The notes: generated by a model from the letters alone, not told the origin. Counted from the stretch's first letter, positions 31,597-43,804 are shown. The stretch is DNA of 64,000 nucleotides from Dermacentor variabilis (GCF_050947875.1 NC_134568.1:200494043-200558042), one strand, 5' to 3'. A program made the numbers and translations.

Positions 31597-32286
31597 TCAG
31601 ATAGGTGGGAATGTGGTCACTCCAATGTGTCTCAATGTCTGGAAACCACTTCGCGCATCTGCGAGAGAGTTGGAGACGAAAGCAAGGTAGAGGCAGCTGC
31701 CGTATGTCACCCCTCGAAGAAAGGTGGGGCTACCATCGTTCAGTAGAGTAAGGTCATAGTTGTGGGCGATGCTTGCTAATCTTCGTCCTCTTGCATTTGT
31801 CATTGTACTTCCCCATGCGGGATGGTGTGCACTGAAATCTCCTATGATGACCCATGGGGCGGGACAAACACTCAAGATATCCGCAAATCTTTTGGTATCG
31901 AAATTCCTGGAAGGCGATATATACACGCCTATGAGAGTAAACAAGAGTTTGTTCTTTTTAACTGTGATGCATATATATTGATTGTCGTCGTGGGGCGCAC
32001 TTGGTTGCAAAACATAGGTGAGTTCACGACGAACAAAAATGACTGTTTTGCTGCGTTCACCATTTGTGGATGACATGATAAATTCGTATCCTGACAGTCT
32101 TATTGGTTTCGACAAGTTGGGCTCACAAATGACGATGAGTGGAAACACATTGGTGTACACAAACTGACGAAAATCTGAAATTCGTGATTTTAGCCCCCTG
32201 GCGTTCCACTGGATGACGGACGCTGCCTTGACTTCTTTCCGCAAGGATGGGGTATGGGTAGCCATCTTTCTAGTTGAGGGATGCAA
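31597..32286 (-). pseudogene. LINE ORF2 endonuclease (exonuclease-endonuclease-phosphatase fold)
   Basis: Target-nicking endonuclease. Motifs: VIQWNARGLKSRISDFR at the start, IVICEPNL (catalytic glutamate block), IGDFSAHHPAWGS (DFN-type motif, here DFS), LNDGSPTFLRG and SCLYLAFVSNSL, where the usual pattern is S-x-L-D-L. A tyrosine replaces the aspartate there. The final S-D-H motif (HWSDHIPTYL) is present, but in the next frame, just past a frameshift near 31600. ORF2 begins about 17 bases before ORF1 ends. Confidence 0.83.
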
Positions 32287-33576
32287 ACACTGGGCTTAAG
32301 GTGTCCAGCACTTTAAATGCGTTTTGAGCAGAGGGTGTCCCCATGTCCACTAAAATTGCTCGAATAGCCTCCATGAGAGAACGTAGCACCGAGATTACTT
32401 GACGGTCTGTTTTAGGTGAATCATCCATGGCCGGAGAAGGATCAGGTGGGGCCCCGACCTTCTGAGGTTCCTTCGCAAGGGAGCGGGTCGGTAGCGTAGG
32501 CCATTCCTCTAAAGATAGAGTCTTTTCTGCTTCCTTCGTGGAAGTGGTGGGCCTTTTCGCAGTGGAGTAGGTACCGTCACTTCGCACATGCGCCTTCTTC
32601 GAAGACTTACGATGGCGCCTACGTCGACGCCAACGCCGGACTACTTTCGCTGCCTCCCTGTGGGCCGAATTGTCGCTGGCCATTTGCTTCAGAACCGCGC
32701 GCTCTCTCTTGATGCGGGGACAGTCTTTCGACGAGGCCGCGTGAGGGCCGCTACAGTTGGCGCACTTCAGGACCGTGGCACGGCAGGTCTGTTCTGCATG
32801 AGGTTCAGCGCAACGGGGACACAGTAGCGATTTGGGACACACGCCCTTGAGGTGTCGTAGCCTGAAACACTGATGGCATTGAAGCAGCTTCTGGATGAAT
32901 GGTCGAACCGGATGTCGGAAATGTCCGACTTTAACGTGGGATGGGATACAATCCCCCTTGAATATTATTTTTACGCAGCGCGTATTCCCTCGACGGCGCA
33001 CTTGCGTAATGATCGTGCCTTTGTATGCCGGCTTGATGAGGCTAGGTAAGCCATCATTGGGAATGGCAATGTCAATGTCGTAAATCACACCGGCTATGGA
33101 TGCGTCTTCGATCGGGATGCATTTTGATTCCGTCTAGCTCTGTGATTTTTCGAAGTTTTCCAAGCGCACTCGCGTTGTACACGTCTATGGCGAGTATGTT
33201 CTTGCGTGGATTTATTCTTATGTCTTTAATTTGATCCGGCACCGCACATTCCAGAAAAATGGATAAGGCTTGCCTGTTCAGCAATCGTAGGTTGCTTGAC
33301 GGTTCTTCCGGCATAAAGATGATGCTCGTGTGGCCAGCGCGCAGGCCTTGACTTCATAGTCGTTGTGCTCGCAGGAGTTGACGGCGCTGTGTTGACGATT
33401 TTTCTTCTCGCCCTCTTACTCTGGACGGGTATGAAGCCGTCGTTGGATGAGTCGTCTTCCGACATAGAGTACAGCTCGGTGTCTTCGGTGTCACTGGGGG
33501 AGCCAACTCGCTTCCTTGCGGTTGACGGCCCTGATGACTTCTGGCCAGGCGGGCCTCTGGCATGCTCCGCGTCCAT
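32270..33576 (-). pseudogene. LINE ORF1, Gag-like protein with three CCHC zinc knuckles, frameshifted
   Basis: RNA-binding protein that would coat LINE RNA. The N-terminal part (33226-33576) starts MDAEHARGPPGQKSSGPSTA and is acidic and serine-rich. The middle (33072-33314) has QALSIFLECAVPDQIKDIRINPRKNILAIDV, an RRM-like segment. The C-terminal part (32270-33088) has CHQCFRLRHLKGVC, CPRCAEPHAEQTC and CANCSGPHAASSKDC. Two frame breaks (near 33230 and 33080) separate the three pieces. A homologous ORF1 is encoded at 38686 on the plus strand (RINARKNILSIDV, CRKCHKIGHVSAVC). Confidence 0.85.
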
Positions 33577-33817
33577 GGCCGCAAGACGGGGAGGCGAGGC
33601 ACCTCGAAAGGCGAAGATTTTACCAAAAATTCACAGAGCACAGAAACAAGTGTTCTGCCAAGAAGACACTTCGTCGTCTTCCACAATGGCACAAAACATG
33701 TTCGATGTTCTCTTCGACGCCAGTGACGTCGCATGCAGCACTGTCGGTCATTGCATTCAAAGTAGTGTACGTTTTCGTGACAGTCACTTCCAACCATAGC
33801 CGGTATAGAAGCGATGC

Positions 33818-34276
33818 CTAACGTCGCTGAAGCCCGGGCGGAGGTCGGAGTTGGAGCGAAGGGTTCAGTTCGTACAACCTGGTGCGCGTTGTATTTGGGG
33901 TCTTCCACTCTGTTAAAGAGAGCTTCCGTGCCAGGTGACGAAGCTGCCTTGCAGCATCTGTCCTGAAAAGAGGTATAGGAATGCTGTGTTGTTGTTGATG
34001 TGACTCTCGTGCAGCGTTGTCTGCTTGATCATTTCCACTGATCCCGCAATGGTCAGGTAGCCACAGGAAAATAATTTCGCGGTCTTTCTGTTTCACGTCA
34101 TGATTGATGATTTCGTATGTTAGCTGTTCGTGAGCTCCACGTCTGAGAATTGACTGCATGCTGTGTAAAGCGGTTCTCGAGTCGGAAAACACGGCCCATG
34201 TACCAGGACTCTCTGCGTCAATAAATTCAAGTGCACTGCGCAGAGCCGTGAGTTCTTCAGCCGTGAGTCGTGACAT
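33818..34276 (-). pseudogene. LINE RNase H domain, copy D
   Basis: A well-preserved RNase H stretch of 152 codons: TAEELTALRSALEFIDAESPG (catalytic glutamate), WAVFSDSRTALHSMQSILRRG (aspartate), IIFLWLPDHCGISGNDQADN (histidine and final aspartate). The first aspartate strand (IYIDGSTTS-like) lies just upstream near 34360, in another frame. Confidence 0.82.
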
Positions 34277-34385
34277 GCGACGTCTTGAATCGCAGTGTTA
34301 CCCCTCTTGTCGGTATAAACACGTCAGCCCCAGAATTGATCGATGTGGTCGATCCGTCAATATAGATGTGTACGTGACTACTCTA

Positions 34386-34865
34386 TTAGTCGTTCAACAG
34401 GAGTAAGCTCAATTCTTTTAGTTCAAGCGGTGGTAGATCTGACTTTTTCTGAAGTCCTGGAATTCTGAGGTGTGCTTCAGAACGGCACAAACACCATGGA
34501 ACAGACACCGACCTGGACACAGCTGTGTACCCCGATGTAAGCGAGGCACGATATGCACTGAGAGTTGTGCTAAATGACGGGCGGGGTCTTTCCACGGTGA
34601 GTGAGGCGCATAGGTGGCAAGGGGTCCGGGCACTGTGCCTGACATGTGCACGCATTGCCTCGACAGCGATGTGCGTCGTGATTGAATAATCTTGAGCAAT
34701 GGCAATAGCTTCTGCCGTTGACGCACTGCGTGGTAATCCAAGGCATATCCTTAGATCTTGGTCTTGAATGCTCTGAACTGCACACAAATTGGTTTTGCAG
34801 GTGTTGGATATAACAGGTAGGCTGTACTGGAGGAACCCAACAAACACCCTGTACATCAGTAACAT
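34386..34865 (-). pseudogene. LINE ORF2 connection region, copy D
   Basis: Frame of 159 codons with FVGFLQYSLPVISNTCKTN, DLRICLGLPRSASTAEAIAIAQD and AVEAMRAHVRHSA. It corresponds position by position to the 29529-30149 segment of copy C (FLGFLRYSLPVLNNTCKTN, RVCLGLLRCTSTEATLAIARD). It lies between the lost RT and the RNase H domain. Confidence 0.78.
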
Positions 34866-35060
34866 GGATTGTGTGGACCCCCCCTCAGTTCTTTCCTGCA
34901 GGGAACCTCAACAGATGGCTTATAGCAATCAGTCGCTTTTTCACGTAGTTCACGTGAGGAGTCCAGGAGAAGTCTCTGTCAATCACAACACCCAAGAACC
35001 TGTGACTTGTCTTGGATGATACCACTTGTCCGTTGATTGGCTTCCGTTTACCCGGAAGGC

Positions 35061-35489
35061 AATGTCCGCATACTGTTGCGGGTAGGGTGGCGTTCAGGGC
35101 ATGGAATCCACCAAGCCCATCGACTACTACGTCAGGTTGTAGAAAATGAAGGAAAAGGGTTTATTTAGCTTAGTTAAATGGCTCCAGTACAGAAGCCCAC
35201 TCCACGAAGGAGCAAGTTAAACGTCCAAGTCTACATCAGGACCCTCTGTCCTCCCTCTCGAAAACTTTCCACTTTTAATACCGTCGTCTTCCCTAGGCGA
35301 GGCGACTAGGGAATCTGAAGACCTTTCAGGAGCAAAGCACCATCGTCGACTCCGTTGCATTACCAGGCCCATGCTCTCAATAACGCGCAGTAACTCCGCC
35401 TCCGAAGAGACTGGTTTGGAATATGTGGCAAGAAAGCAATTTGTGCCTCTCAGGTCGTCGACGTTGTCCCCCTCCTTTTCATCCTACGC
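35061..35489. other. Unassigned interval between two LINE fragments
   Basis: About 430 bp. It could be the long 3' UTR of LINE copy E or an independent repeat. TGTTGCGGGTAGGG near 35074 resembles an LTR start, but no matching end, target duplication or second copy is in the window, so I do not call an LTR. Confidence 0.4.
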
Positions 35490-36110
35490 TCAGGGTGACA
35501 TGTGAAGGGCGGGGCGAGGGCCTTTTGTGGGAACTGTGGAGAGTGGTGTCCAAGCTGCGTTGACGTTTGGATAGGTGCTGAGGATGGGAGGTGGTTTGAC
35601 ACGTGGCAAACGTCCAATTAATGCCTTTGTGGTGTTGAGACGTAACAATACGCACTCACAAAGAAGGTGCGCATTTGTTTCGTTGCACCCGCAGTAGTCA
35701 CAAAGTGGGCTGTTGGATTGCGATAAGAAGGGAGACCGCATTTAAAAATGTTACTCCAAGCAATAGACGGACTAGAAGGGCGCAGTTACGTCGTGGAAGG
35801 TCGGGTGGAATATATAGCACGAAGGCGTGCACTTGTGAATTCACATGAATTCCACTGCGCTAATGTTAGGTCACGCGGAAGCGCGGAAAGTTTTCACTGC
35901 GCCGGCTCTCGAAACAGAAATAGCAACGCAGTTGACGCCTTCATGGGCAGATTTGGCAGCTGCGTCCGCTCGATCAATGCCATGTATGCCACAGTGACTA
36001 AGCAAACACTGATACATTATATCGTGTCTTTCGTCAACTATGGGAAGGTGGAAGCGCAAGCAGGGTCGCCAACGCAGTGCATGAGACAGTACTCGGCCTG
36101 AACCAGTGAT
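35490..36110 (-). mobile_element. RNase H-bearing LINE 3' fragment, copy E
   Basis: The frame at 35490-35741 has SNSPLCDYCGCNETNAHLLCEC, the C-terminal zinc-finger motif. The frame at 35871-36137 has LLSHCGIHGIDRADAAAKSAHEG, the end of RNase H. The pieces are in different frames. It lies on the same strand as copies A-D and joins the plus-strand gypsy fragment at about 36110. Confidence 0.7.
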
Positions 36111-36235
36111 CTTCGCCGCGGACCTGTCTGGATTCACGGCCCACGTCCAATAAACCTATTTTCATGTGGTGGAGGTGCCGGGGTCTCCACAACGTCAGCA
36201 CCCTGGAACTCCGATCCCCCACGCTACCGTCGACC

Positions 36236-37503
36236 ATGCCAGCCGGTGCGGCCCAGCAGACGTCACCACCTCTGGCCGCTCTTTGCTCCGGCGCGCTTCG
36301 CGAAAGAGACCCCGCTGTGTTCAGTGACAAAGACGACCACAACGTCGAGGACTCACTCACATGGTACGACCGGGTGAGCACGCACAATCGAGAGGATGAA
36401 ACCACGAAGTTGAACAACGTCATCTTTTACCTCACGGACGTGGCAAACTTGTGGTATAAGAACCGCGAAAAGGGCTTTCAGACCGGATCCTCTTTCAAAG
36501 CGTCGTTCTTGAACGTTTTCGGCCGCCCTTCCGTCCGGAAGTTTCACGCCGAACAACGTTTGCACGCTCGGGCGTAGCATCCTCATGAGAAACTTATGAG
36601 TTATATCGAGGACTTTGTCGACCTGTGCAAGCGTGTCGACGCTTCGATACTAAAAGGGGCTGCTAAAATTCAGCCAGCACATAATGAAGGGTATTGACGA
36701 TGACGTCTTTCAGATGCTTCTGGCGAAGTCCCCTCTCACTGTGACCGAAGTTCTCACACTGTGTCAAAGTTAAGATGAATTGCGGAAGCAACGAGCTCTG
36801 ACCTGGCGTCCTTATCAACGCGACGAGCCGCTTGCGGGGCTGGTAGTCGTCCCCGACCACTTGTCTCTCTTCACAAAAATCAAAACATTCGTGCGTGAAG
36901 AGGTCTCTCGTCAACTGTCTCTAGTGTCCGCCATTACTCAGCATCCGGACCCGCCACCACATCAGCAGCAACATCAGCAGCAGCAGCAGAAGCTCATTTC
37001 TTTGAATCCTATACTTCGTCAAGCGATTCGGTAGCAGATCGCTGAAGCCCTATTGGCGCCCGTCCAGCCGCAGCCTGTCGGCGCTCCCCTGAGACACCGA
37101 AGCAGCAAAATCGCAGCGGCCAAAAACCTACTTGCCATTTCACCTAGCGTCGCCTACGACAGTCCCTTCTACGCCCGTTGCTTGGCATCGTACCGTCGTC
37201 GCCACATATCCTTGGCGTACGCCCGATAACCGGCCGATCTGCTTTGCATGTGGTGGCCCCGGCAACATCGCAAGAAACTGCGATCGTCACGTTCAAACGT
37301 TTTGGGACGCTCGTCATCTAACCTACGACGTTGATTGGCCCAGTTCACGCTACGACTCTTCGGATCCGCAATCCAGTATGTCCTTGAGTCGCCATTCACC
37401 ATCTGAATCCCGTCGCTCACCTACACCGCGTCGTTGCTATTTGTCTCCGATGCGTCGTCTTTCTGATCATGGAGAAGAGGGAACTGACCAGCGCAGTTCA
37501 TGA
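36236..37503 (+). pseudogene. Ty3/gypsy Gag, broken, with a mutated zinc knuckle
   Basis: From MPAGAAQQTSPPLAAL the frame runs through DPAVFSDKDDHNVEDSLTWYD, NNVIFYLTDVANLWYKN, FKASFLNVFGRPSVRK to a stop after LHARA (36577). Further capsid and linker sequence follows in other frames (36780-37034, with a Gln-rich run from CAG/CAA codons at about 36961-36990). The nucleocapsid at 37132-37503 has CFACGGPGNIARNC, where the knuckle histidine is replaced by asparagine. Arg/Ser-rich tail. Confidence 0.78.
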
Positions 37504-37842
37504 GGCAAGAACTGCGCTACTGTTGAAACGCCGAAGACCTCACCCATTTCCAACGAACGTTGTTGAAGTTTTTGTGCACGGCGCCCGTGCATATGCTCTT
37601 GTAGACACTGGCGCTGCCGTCTCCGTTATTGATGCAACCCTTTGCCGTAAGCTCTGAAAAGTGACATCTCTTAGGGGACTTTCCCTGCGCACAGCATATG
37701 GAGAAACCATTCAGCTCTTAGGCTCTTGCGCTGCCCGTGTTATTATTGATCGTGTTCACTACATCGTTGAATTCTTCGTCCTTGCATCCTGCTCCCACGA
37801 TATCATAGTTGGCTGGGACTCTCGCGTCACAGCGCCGTAATC
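37469..37842 (+). pseudogene. Ty3/gypsy retropepsin-like protease, interrupted
   Basis: VEVFVHGARAYALVDTGAAVSVID gives the DTG active site with flanking hydrophobic residues. A stop follows LCRKL (37657). The same frame then continues with VTSLRGLSLRTAYGETIQLLG and FFVLASCSHDIIVGWDSRV, the flap and the I-x-G-W-D block, to a stop near 37840. An in-frame nonsense codon therefore splits the domain. Confidence 0.8.
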
Positions 37843-38029
37843 GCCTGCGCCTGCGCTGAACTAGAGCTCTTCCGCTGTATGACGAGACCATCAACAACAC
37901 CCATCAGTCTCGAAGCAAACTCGTCTTCATGGAAGACATGGATATTCCTCCGACCACGTCATTTCTTTTATACCCGTACTCTGCAGCGACCTTTCCGCCG
38001 ACCTCATCTTCTTCGTCACTCGTATAAAT

Positions 38030-38576
38030 TATAAAGGCGGTAACATCGTCGCCGCACGCCGTATGCTGTATGTGCGAGTGAAAGCGTGCGGGGGTGAGTC
38101 GACGACAGCAGCTCAATCTCGCACGCGCAAGGGAGGAAATCGGAGAGGAAACGCACCATCTTTTGTCTCGTACAAGGCACCGGAAGGAGGGGAGAGAGGG
38201 GAGGGCCGTACTACTCTGGCGGCGGCTGCGTATGGAGCGGCCGCGCGTGGCCACCCGGGTCCTATCTAGAAAGCAATCTGCGATGAGTGCAGAGTCTAGG
38301 TGCACCGAGAGCTAATAGCTTCGCGTGCGCTTTGTTTTCGCCGCTTCGCGTTGTAGCGAGAGGCATCACGAATGTCAATTCGCTCGCTGCTGCTGCCTCG
38401 CTTTCTCACTCCAGCGTTTTTACAGCGAGTGTGCGCGGTAATCATGCAATTGAGATGTCTTCATGTGTGCTTGTACGTGCGTGGCACCATGCTTGTTAAT
38501 TTAGTTAGTAAGCGAATGTTCACAAGTTTATACGGCCGCTAAAACAACTATCCTTACTTCGTATAGCTGCCTACTA
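38030..38576 (+). repeat. Unclassified interspersed repeat, left portion
   Basis: GC-rich stretch with ATGTGCGAGTGAAAGCGTGC, GCTCAATCTCGCACGCGCAAG and CGGCGGCTGCGTATGGAGCG, continuing into TTCGCTTGCTGCTGC-like sequence, then GTTTATACGGCCG and TACTTCGTATAGCTGCC. The part from about 38320 on matches 47290-47545 (same order: CGCTCGCTGCTGCTGCC, CAGCGAGTGTGCGCG, CACCATGCTTGT, AAGTTTATACGGCCG). After a LINE insertion the repeat resumes at 40405 with CTACTATCGCAATCGATGCTT. Class unknown. Confidence 0.65.
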
Positions 38577-40404
38577 ATTTATGTGAAGAGAAAGAAGTGC
38601 CCAGAGCTCACTGGTGCTCTGGGCCTCTCGCTGTTATGCATTTTTTTACGTTCTTGCCATTTTCGTGAGAATCATTGCATCAAGGATGAGTAAGAACATG
38701 TTCCCACGACCACCTGAACAAGGTCAGTCGTCTACTTCATCGCTCATTTTTGGACGACGTGCCTTTGGAAGCTCGGACCAGCTCGATTCCTGGGAGAGCT
38801 CAACGTCAGAAGCCATGGACTCTGATAGCGAGTACACCGTAGTCATGGGCCGCCGTATGAAGAAGATGCGCCGTATGTCGATTGAGGCGACTTCATCGCA
38901 TAAGAGTGAGCAAGAATCCTTCATGGTTTCTTACGTGCCGCTCTCGACGTCACACAGCATGAACTCCCTCAGCAGGCAGTTTCTAACCGAATATTTTGAA
39001 AGTGTGGCGCCTGGGCAAATTAACGAGATCAGGATCAACGCTCGCAAGAACATCCTGTCAATAGATGTAAAAAATTCCGTAATACTTGAGAAGTTAAAGA
39101 CCATTCCACAGTTAAGCGCAATCACCGCCCGCTCCATTATTACTTACGGGAAGGAGACAACAACTGGAGTGATGTCCGACGTGGAGCTTGAAATCAAGCA
39201 TGCGGACCTAAAGAGTCTTTTGAGGTCATCGGTGCGCATTCTTGAGATTCGCCGCTTGGGGCACTCCCTATGTATCAAGTTAACATTTGCTTCTTCGACA
39301 TTACCAGCGTCTGTCAAAGTGGGCTACGTTATACACCGAGTACGACCATTCGTTCCGGGGCCTATTCAGTGCCGGAAATGTCACAAGATAGGACACGTGA
39401 GCGCTGTTTGTAGAAGCAAAGCCACCTGCTCGCGTTGCGGCGGAGAGCATGATACCACCGACTGTGATGCGTCCTCATATAAATGTCCCAACTGTACTGG
39501 TTCTCACGAAGCGACTTCGAAGGAATGCCCGAAGATGAAACAAGAGGTTCGTATTCTTCGAAAAATGGCCAGAGACCAATCTTCACGTAAAGAGGCTGCT
39601 CAATCTGTTCGCCAAAGTGACCAACGCTCGCGACAGAAGCATCACAAAACCATTTCAGGAGAACTACCTAGCGTGGCACGGGTACCATGACCACCTCTGC
39701 CTGTGCGTGCATCGAAGACGGTAACGGCGTCTACTGATAATTCAAGGTCCACGAGAGCACGCGTCAAACATTCACCTTCGCCGCCTGATACAGACACGGA
39801 ATGGCCTTTGCTGCCCTCTAGGCCCACGGCCATGCCAGCGGGCACTAGCGGTCCTCTGCGCCATGAAGCCAAGAATTATAGGGCCAATGAAACCGGTGAC
39901 ACTACGGGCAAGCAAGGAGATGAACACAGTGAGAAGGAGAATGTACAAAAAATGCTGAAGCACCTAGTAGAGTCAATGCGCGTGATTCTCGGTGGTCTCG
40001 AGACTCCGGCCGCTAAAAGTGCCCTACAAGTGCTCGCTGTGCTAGAGCCGCTTATTGCAGGTCTTTATATGCTATACAGATTTTGTTTGGCGCCTGTGCT
40101 GTTCACGCAGGGGAGGCCCACACACCAGCTTCGTCCTAGTGCCTCTATTTTTAAGTTCACTCGAATTGGTGACTACGGACTTGATGCGAAACCTGATTGT
40201 GGCTTCATTGATGACATTCGTGAATGTTTATCATCAGAGTGCTGAACTTGCTTTCACGTTTGCGCATCCTTCTTGCTATGTCCTCATCATCCCTCATCAC
40301 ATCTTTATGTCCCCGTTCCCCCTCCCCCTGTGCAGAGTAGCAGGCTAGAGCACCTTAGCTCAGGCCGACCTCTCTGCCTTCTTTCAATTAAATTATCTCT
40401 CCCT
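38577..40404 (+). mobile_element. Internally deleted LINE: 5' end, ORF1 and 3' UTR, ORF2 missing
   Basis: A 1.8-kb LINE copy inside the unclassified repeat. It has a short 5' leader, ORF1 (38686 to about 40070), then almost directly a 3' UTR of the type seen at the ends of copies A-C (CCCCTGTGCAGAGTAGCAGG, GACCTCTCTGCCTTC). CTACTA occurs at both edges (38571-38576 and 40405-40410), a possible 6-bp target duplication. The repeat copy at 47.5 kb lacks this insert and serves as an empty-site comparison. Retention of the 5' end with loss of ORF2 is unusual for a LINE. Confidence 0.7.
38686..40072 (+). pseudogene. LINE ORF1, Gag-like protein with three CCHC knuckles, one in-frame stop
   Basis: ATG at 38686 (MSKNMFPRPPEQGQSSTSS) is preferred to the earlier ATG at 38614, whose extra residues are hydrophobic and unlike other ORF1 copies. 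A Ser/Glu-rich N-terminus leads to an RRM-like part (EYFESVAPGQINEIRINARK, NILSIDVKNSVILEKLKTIP). Three knuckles follow: CRKCHKIGHVSAVC, CSRCGGEHDTTDC, CPNCTGSHEATSKEC. A TGA at 39688-39690 ends the frame after SVARVP. The same frame then continues (RASKTVTASTDNSRSTRARV, EWPLLPSRPTAM, MRVILGGLETPAAKSALQVL) to about 40072, matching the tail of copy C ORF1. Confidence 0.85.
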
Positions 40405-40560
40405 CTACTATCGCAATCGATGCTTCGCGTTTCGGGCGAAACTGCGACTTTTTATTTTATGGGAACGCCCCGGATATTTCCAGATATGGATCCTGTTTTT
40501 TTTTTAGTTTTTGAAGCGAAGCTTTCTTTGACACTTTCCCGGAGTTTTGCCTTCGTCGTC
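40405..40560 (+). repeat. Unclassified interspersed repeat, right portion after the LINE insertion
   Basis: Begins TATCGCAATCGATGCTTCGC and continues with AAACTGCGACTTTTTATTTT. The same string follows GCTCTCTACAAATTGGC at 47538-47590. This places the junction of the inserted LINE within a repeat that is continuous at 47.5 kb. Confidence 0.65.
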
Positions 40561-42150
<1,590 letters not shown>

Positions 42151-42279
42151 CGCTGGTAGGTAGACTGCTAGTCAAGAGCTCAGGGTCCTTCGGTCGCGCC
42201 ACTTCGCTCGCTCGTCCAAACGCTGATGTACAATAATTCCCCCTTCGAGTGAACTCTTAGCACATCTCAGTCAACTTTA

Positions 42280-43800
42280 TGTTGACATGTTCAAATGCCT
42301 AGTCGCTCTGGCGTCTTCAGAACACGACCATAGCGACTGCATGACTGCGTGGCATACGGTCTGGGACGGGTTGCGACTGTTCTGATCGCTGCGTTTTTTC
42401 GGGCGTCCCTGCTTCAGTGGACAAATCAGGGCACGCATTAGGAGACGAGCCAAAAGCCTTAGGTGTATTTTCTGTCGGACGCTCGGCAATTGAACTGAGT
42501 AGCGGTCTTGTGGTAGTGAAACGGTTGTCTTCGAGTGAATCATTTTCTAGACACGAATAATAGGGTGATTCTTGAACTGCGTTTCCAATCAAAGTATATC
42601 TTCTTTTTATATGATCCACGTGACGCCTGTGCCACCTACCATCTTGGGTCATCGTTGCAAACGACCTATTGCCTCATTCTTCAAGTACTACAGCTGGTAG
42701 CCAAGCGGGGTTGTTCAGGAGATTCTTCCTTCACACCTTGTCGCCTGGCGCATAGTCGTTTCTAATGTCTTGCATCCTCCCCTTTTCATTGTCTTTCCGG
42801 GTGTGTAACGCATCCAGATAGGACGGAAGCTGCCTATCAAACATTAATTATGCAGGCGTTTTGTGCGTTGCGGTGTGCGATGTGGCATGCTGCTTGCATA
42901 AAAACCGTGACAGCCGACAGGAAAGGCTTCCAACCGTCAGTTTCTTTAGCGACATTTTCGTTTCTGCAACCAGGCGCTCCAGTGGCCGGGTGGTATGCAG
43001 CTGATGGTACGTCTTAGATCATGTTCAATTTGAAGAAGCGTTGCATTTCCGAGGAAACGCATGCTGTGCCATTGTCAGAAACTATCACTTGCGGTATGCC
43101 AAAAGTGGCGAATAGTGATCGTAGCACATCCGTAGCTGCAAAAGTATAAACTGTGACAACACTTGTCTTACTTCTAGCCACTTGGAGAAGGCGTCCACCA
43201 CGAATAAAAGGCTCTAGTTGGTCACCGGCCCTGCGAAATCAACATGAACGACCTCCCATGGTTTACTTGGACGGGATCATTCCGGCATTGCAACTGTTGG
43301 AGGAAGACGGCTGTGCATCTTACATGTCTTGCACGACCGCACTTTGGTCTCGATGTCGGCGTCTAATCCAGACCACCACAGATGAACACGAGCGAAGCGC
43401 TTCATCGTAGCCATTCCTGGGTGATTAGAGACCCTTGCTCTCCAGCCTCTATAGGAATCACAACCCGTGTGCCCCGTAATACGGAACCATGGTGCGTGGA
43501 AAGTTCTTGTACCCGACTCTCGTAGGGTTGGAAGCTTATACCTTGCAATGACGCTGTTGATCTTGCTTGTAGCCCCTTGTGAACTTGAGAAAGCGTGGAA
43601 TCTTCAACTGTCAGCCTTGCTATCTCCTCGGCAGTCAATGAATGTTTGCGCAAACCTTCAATCATGAACACGCCATCTGGTGCCACTAGTTAATCGACAT
43701 CGGAAGTCGACTGAGCGCATCCGCATTCTGATGTCTTCTCGGTACAACAGCTCGAGGTCATAGGCGCTCAAAATCACGCACCAACGAAGTATCCGCGGTA
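42280..43800 (-). mobile_element. Ty3/gypsy remnant, RNase H end and integrase
   Basis: The minus strand shows the end of RNase H (WCVILSAYDLELLYRED-like, near 43770), the linker (QPYESRVQELSTHHGSVLRGTRVVIP, 43402-43686), the zinc finger (WWSGLDADIETKVRSCKTCK, near 43330-43390), the first core block (PWEVVHVDFAGPV, near 43240) and the second catalytic block (FGIPQVIVSDNGTA, near 43080). Sequence then degenerates towards 42280. Many frame breaks. Order RNase H then integrase is conventional for gypsy. Confidence 0.75.
43402..43686 (-). pseudogene. Gypsy Pol segment between RNase H and integrase
   Basis: Open for 94 codons: GLRKHSLTAEEIARLTVEDS, LQGISFQPYESRVQELSTHHG, VLRGTRVVIPIEAGEQGSL. In gypsy Pol this stretch precedes the HHCC finger of integrase. 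The finger itself continues in a different frame below 43402. Confidence 0.75.
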
Positions 43801-43804
43801 ATCA

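Larger units (their letters stand above)
28384..33600 (-). mobile_element. Near full-length RNase H-bearing LINE (I-like), copy C
   Basis: About 5.2 kb with both ORFs recognisable. ORF1 (33576 down to 32270) has three CCHC knuckles. ORF2 has apurinic-like endonuclease (32286-31597), RT (31585 to about 30226), C-terminal linker (30149-29529), RNase H (about 29480-29080) and a zinc-finger tail (29020-28583), then a 3' UTR ending in a pyrimidine-rich tract at 28384. ORF1 and ORF2 overlap slightly (32286/32270). Frameshifts occur in ORF1, after the endonuclease, and at an A11 run in RT (about 30485), so the copy is dead. Placement in the I-like group rests on the RNase H domain and the Gag-like ORF1. 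Confidence 0.87.
33601..35060 (-). mobile_element. RNase H-bearing LINE fragment, copy D
   Basis: The minus strand reads FLGVVIDRDFSWTPHVNYVKK (about 34960-35010), then GFLQYSLPVISNTCKTNLCAV (34386-34865), then RNase H at 33818-34276 (SRLTAEELTALRSALEFID, VFSDSRTALHSM, FLWLPDHCGISGNDQADNAARE), then the zinc-finger tail in a shifted frame (VEENIEHVLCHC-like, near 33690-33750). It is homologous to copy C and on the same strand. The 3' end is replaced by the 5' end of copy C near 33600. RT and ORF1 are missing. Confidence 0.78.
36111..38025 (+). mobile_element. Ty3/gypsy element, gag-protease part only, decayed
   Basis: Starts with a probable remnant of the 5' LTR end (CCAATAAACCTATTTTCA, 36147-36164), followed directly by TGGTGGAGGTGCCGGGG, a plausible primer binding site. 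Then come gag (36236 onwards) and protease (37469 to about 37840). No RT, RNase H or integrase remains. The sequence is cut at about 38025, where an unclassified repeat begins. The gag is related to that at 2934-4094. Confidence 0.8.

Noticed and set aside
35074..35489. Possible solo LTR starting TGTTGCGGG
   Set aside because: No matching CA end, no target duplication and no second copy in the window; may be LINE 3' UTR.
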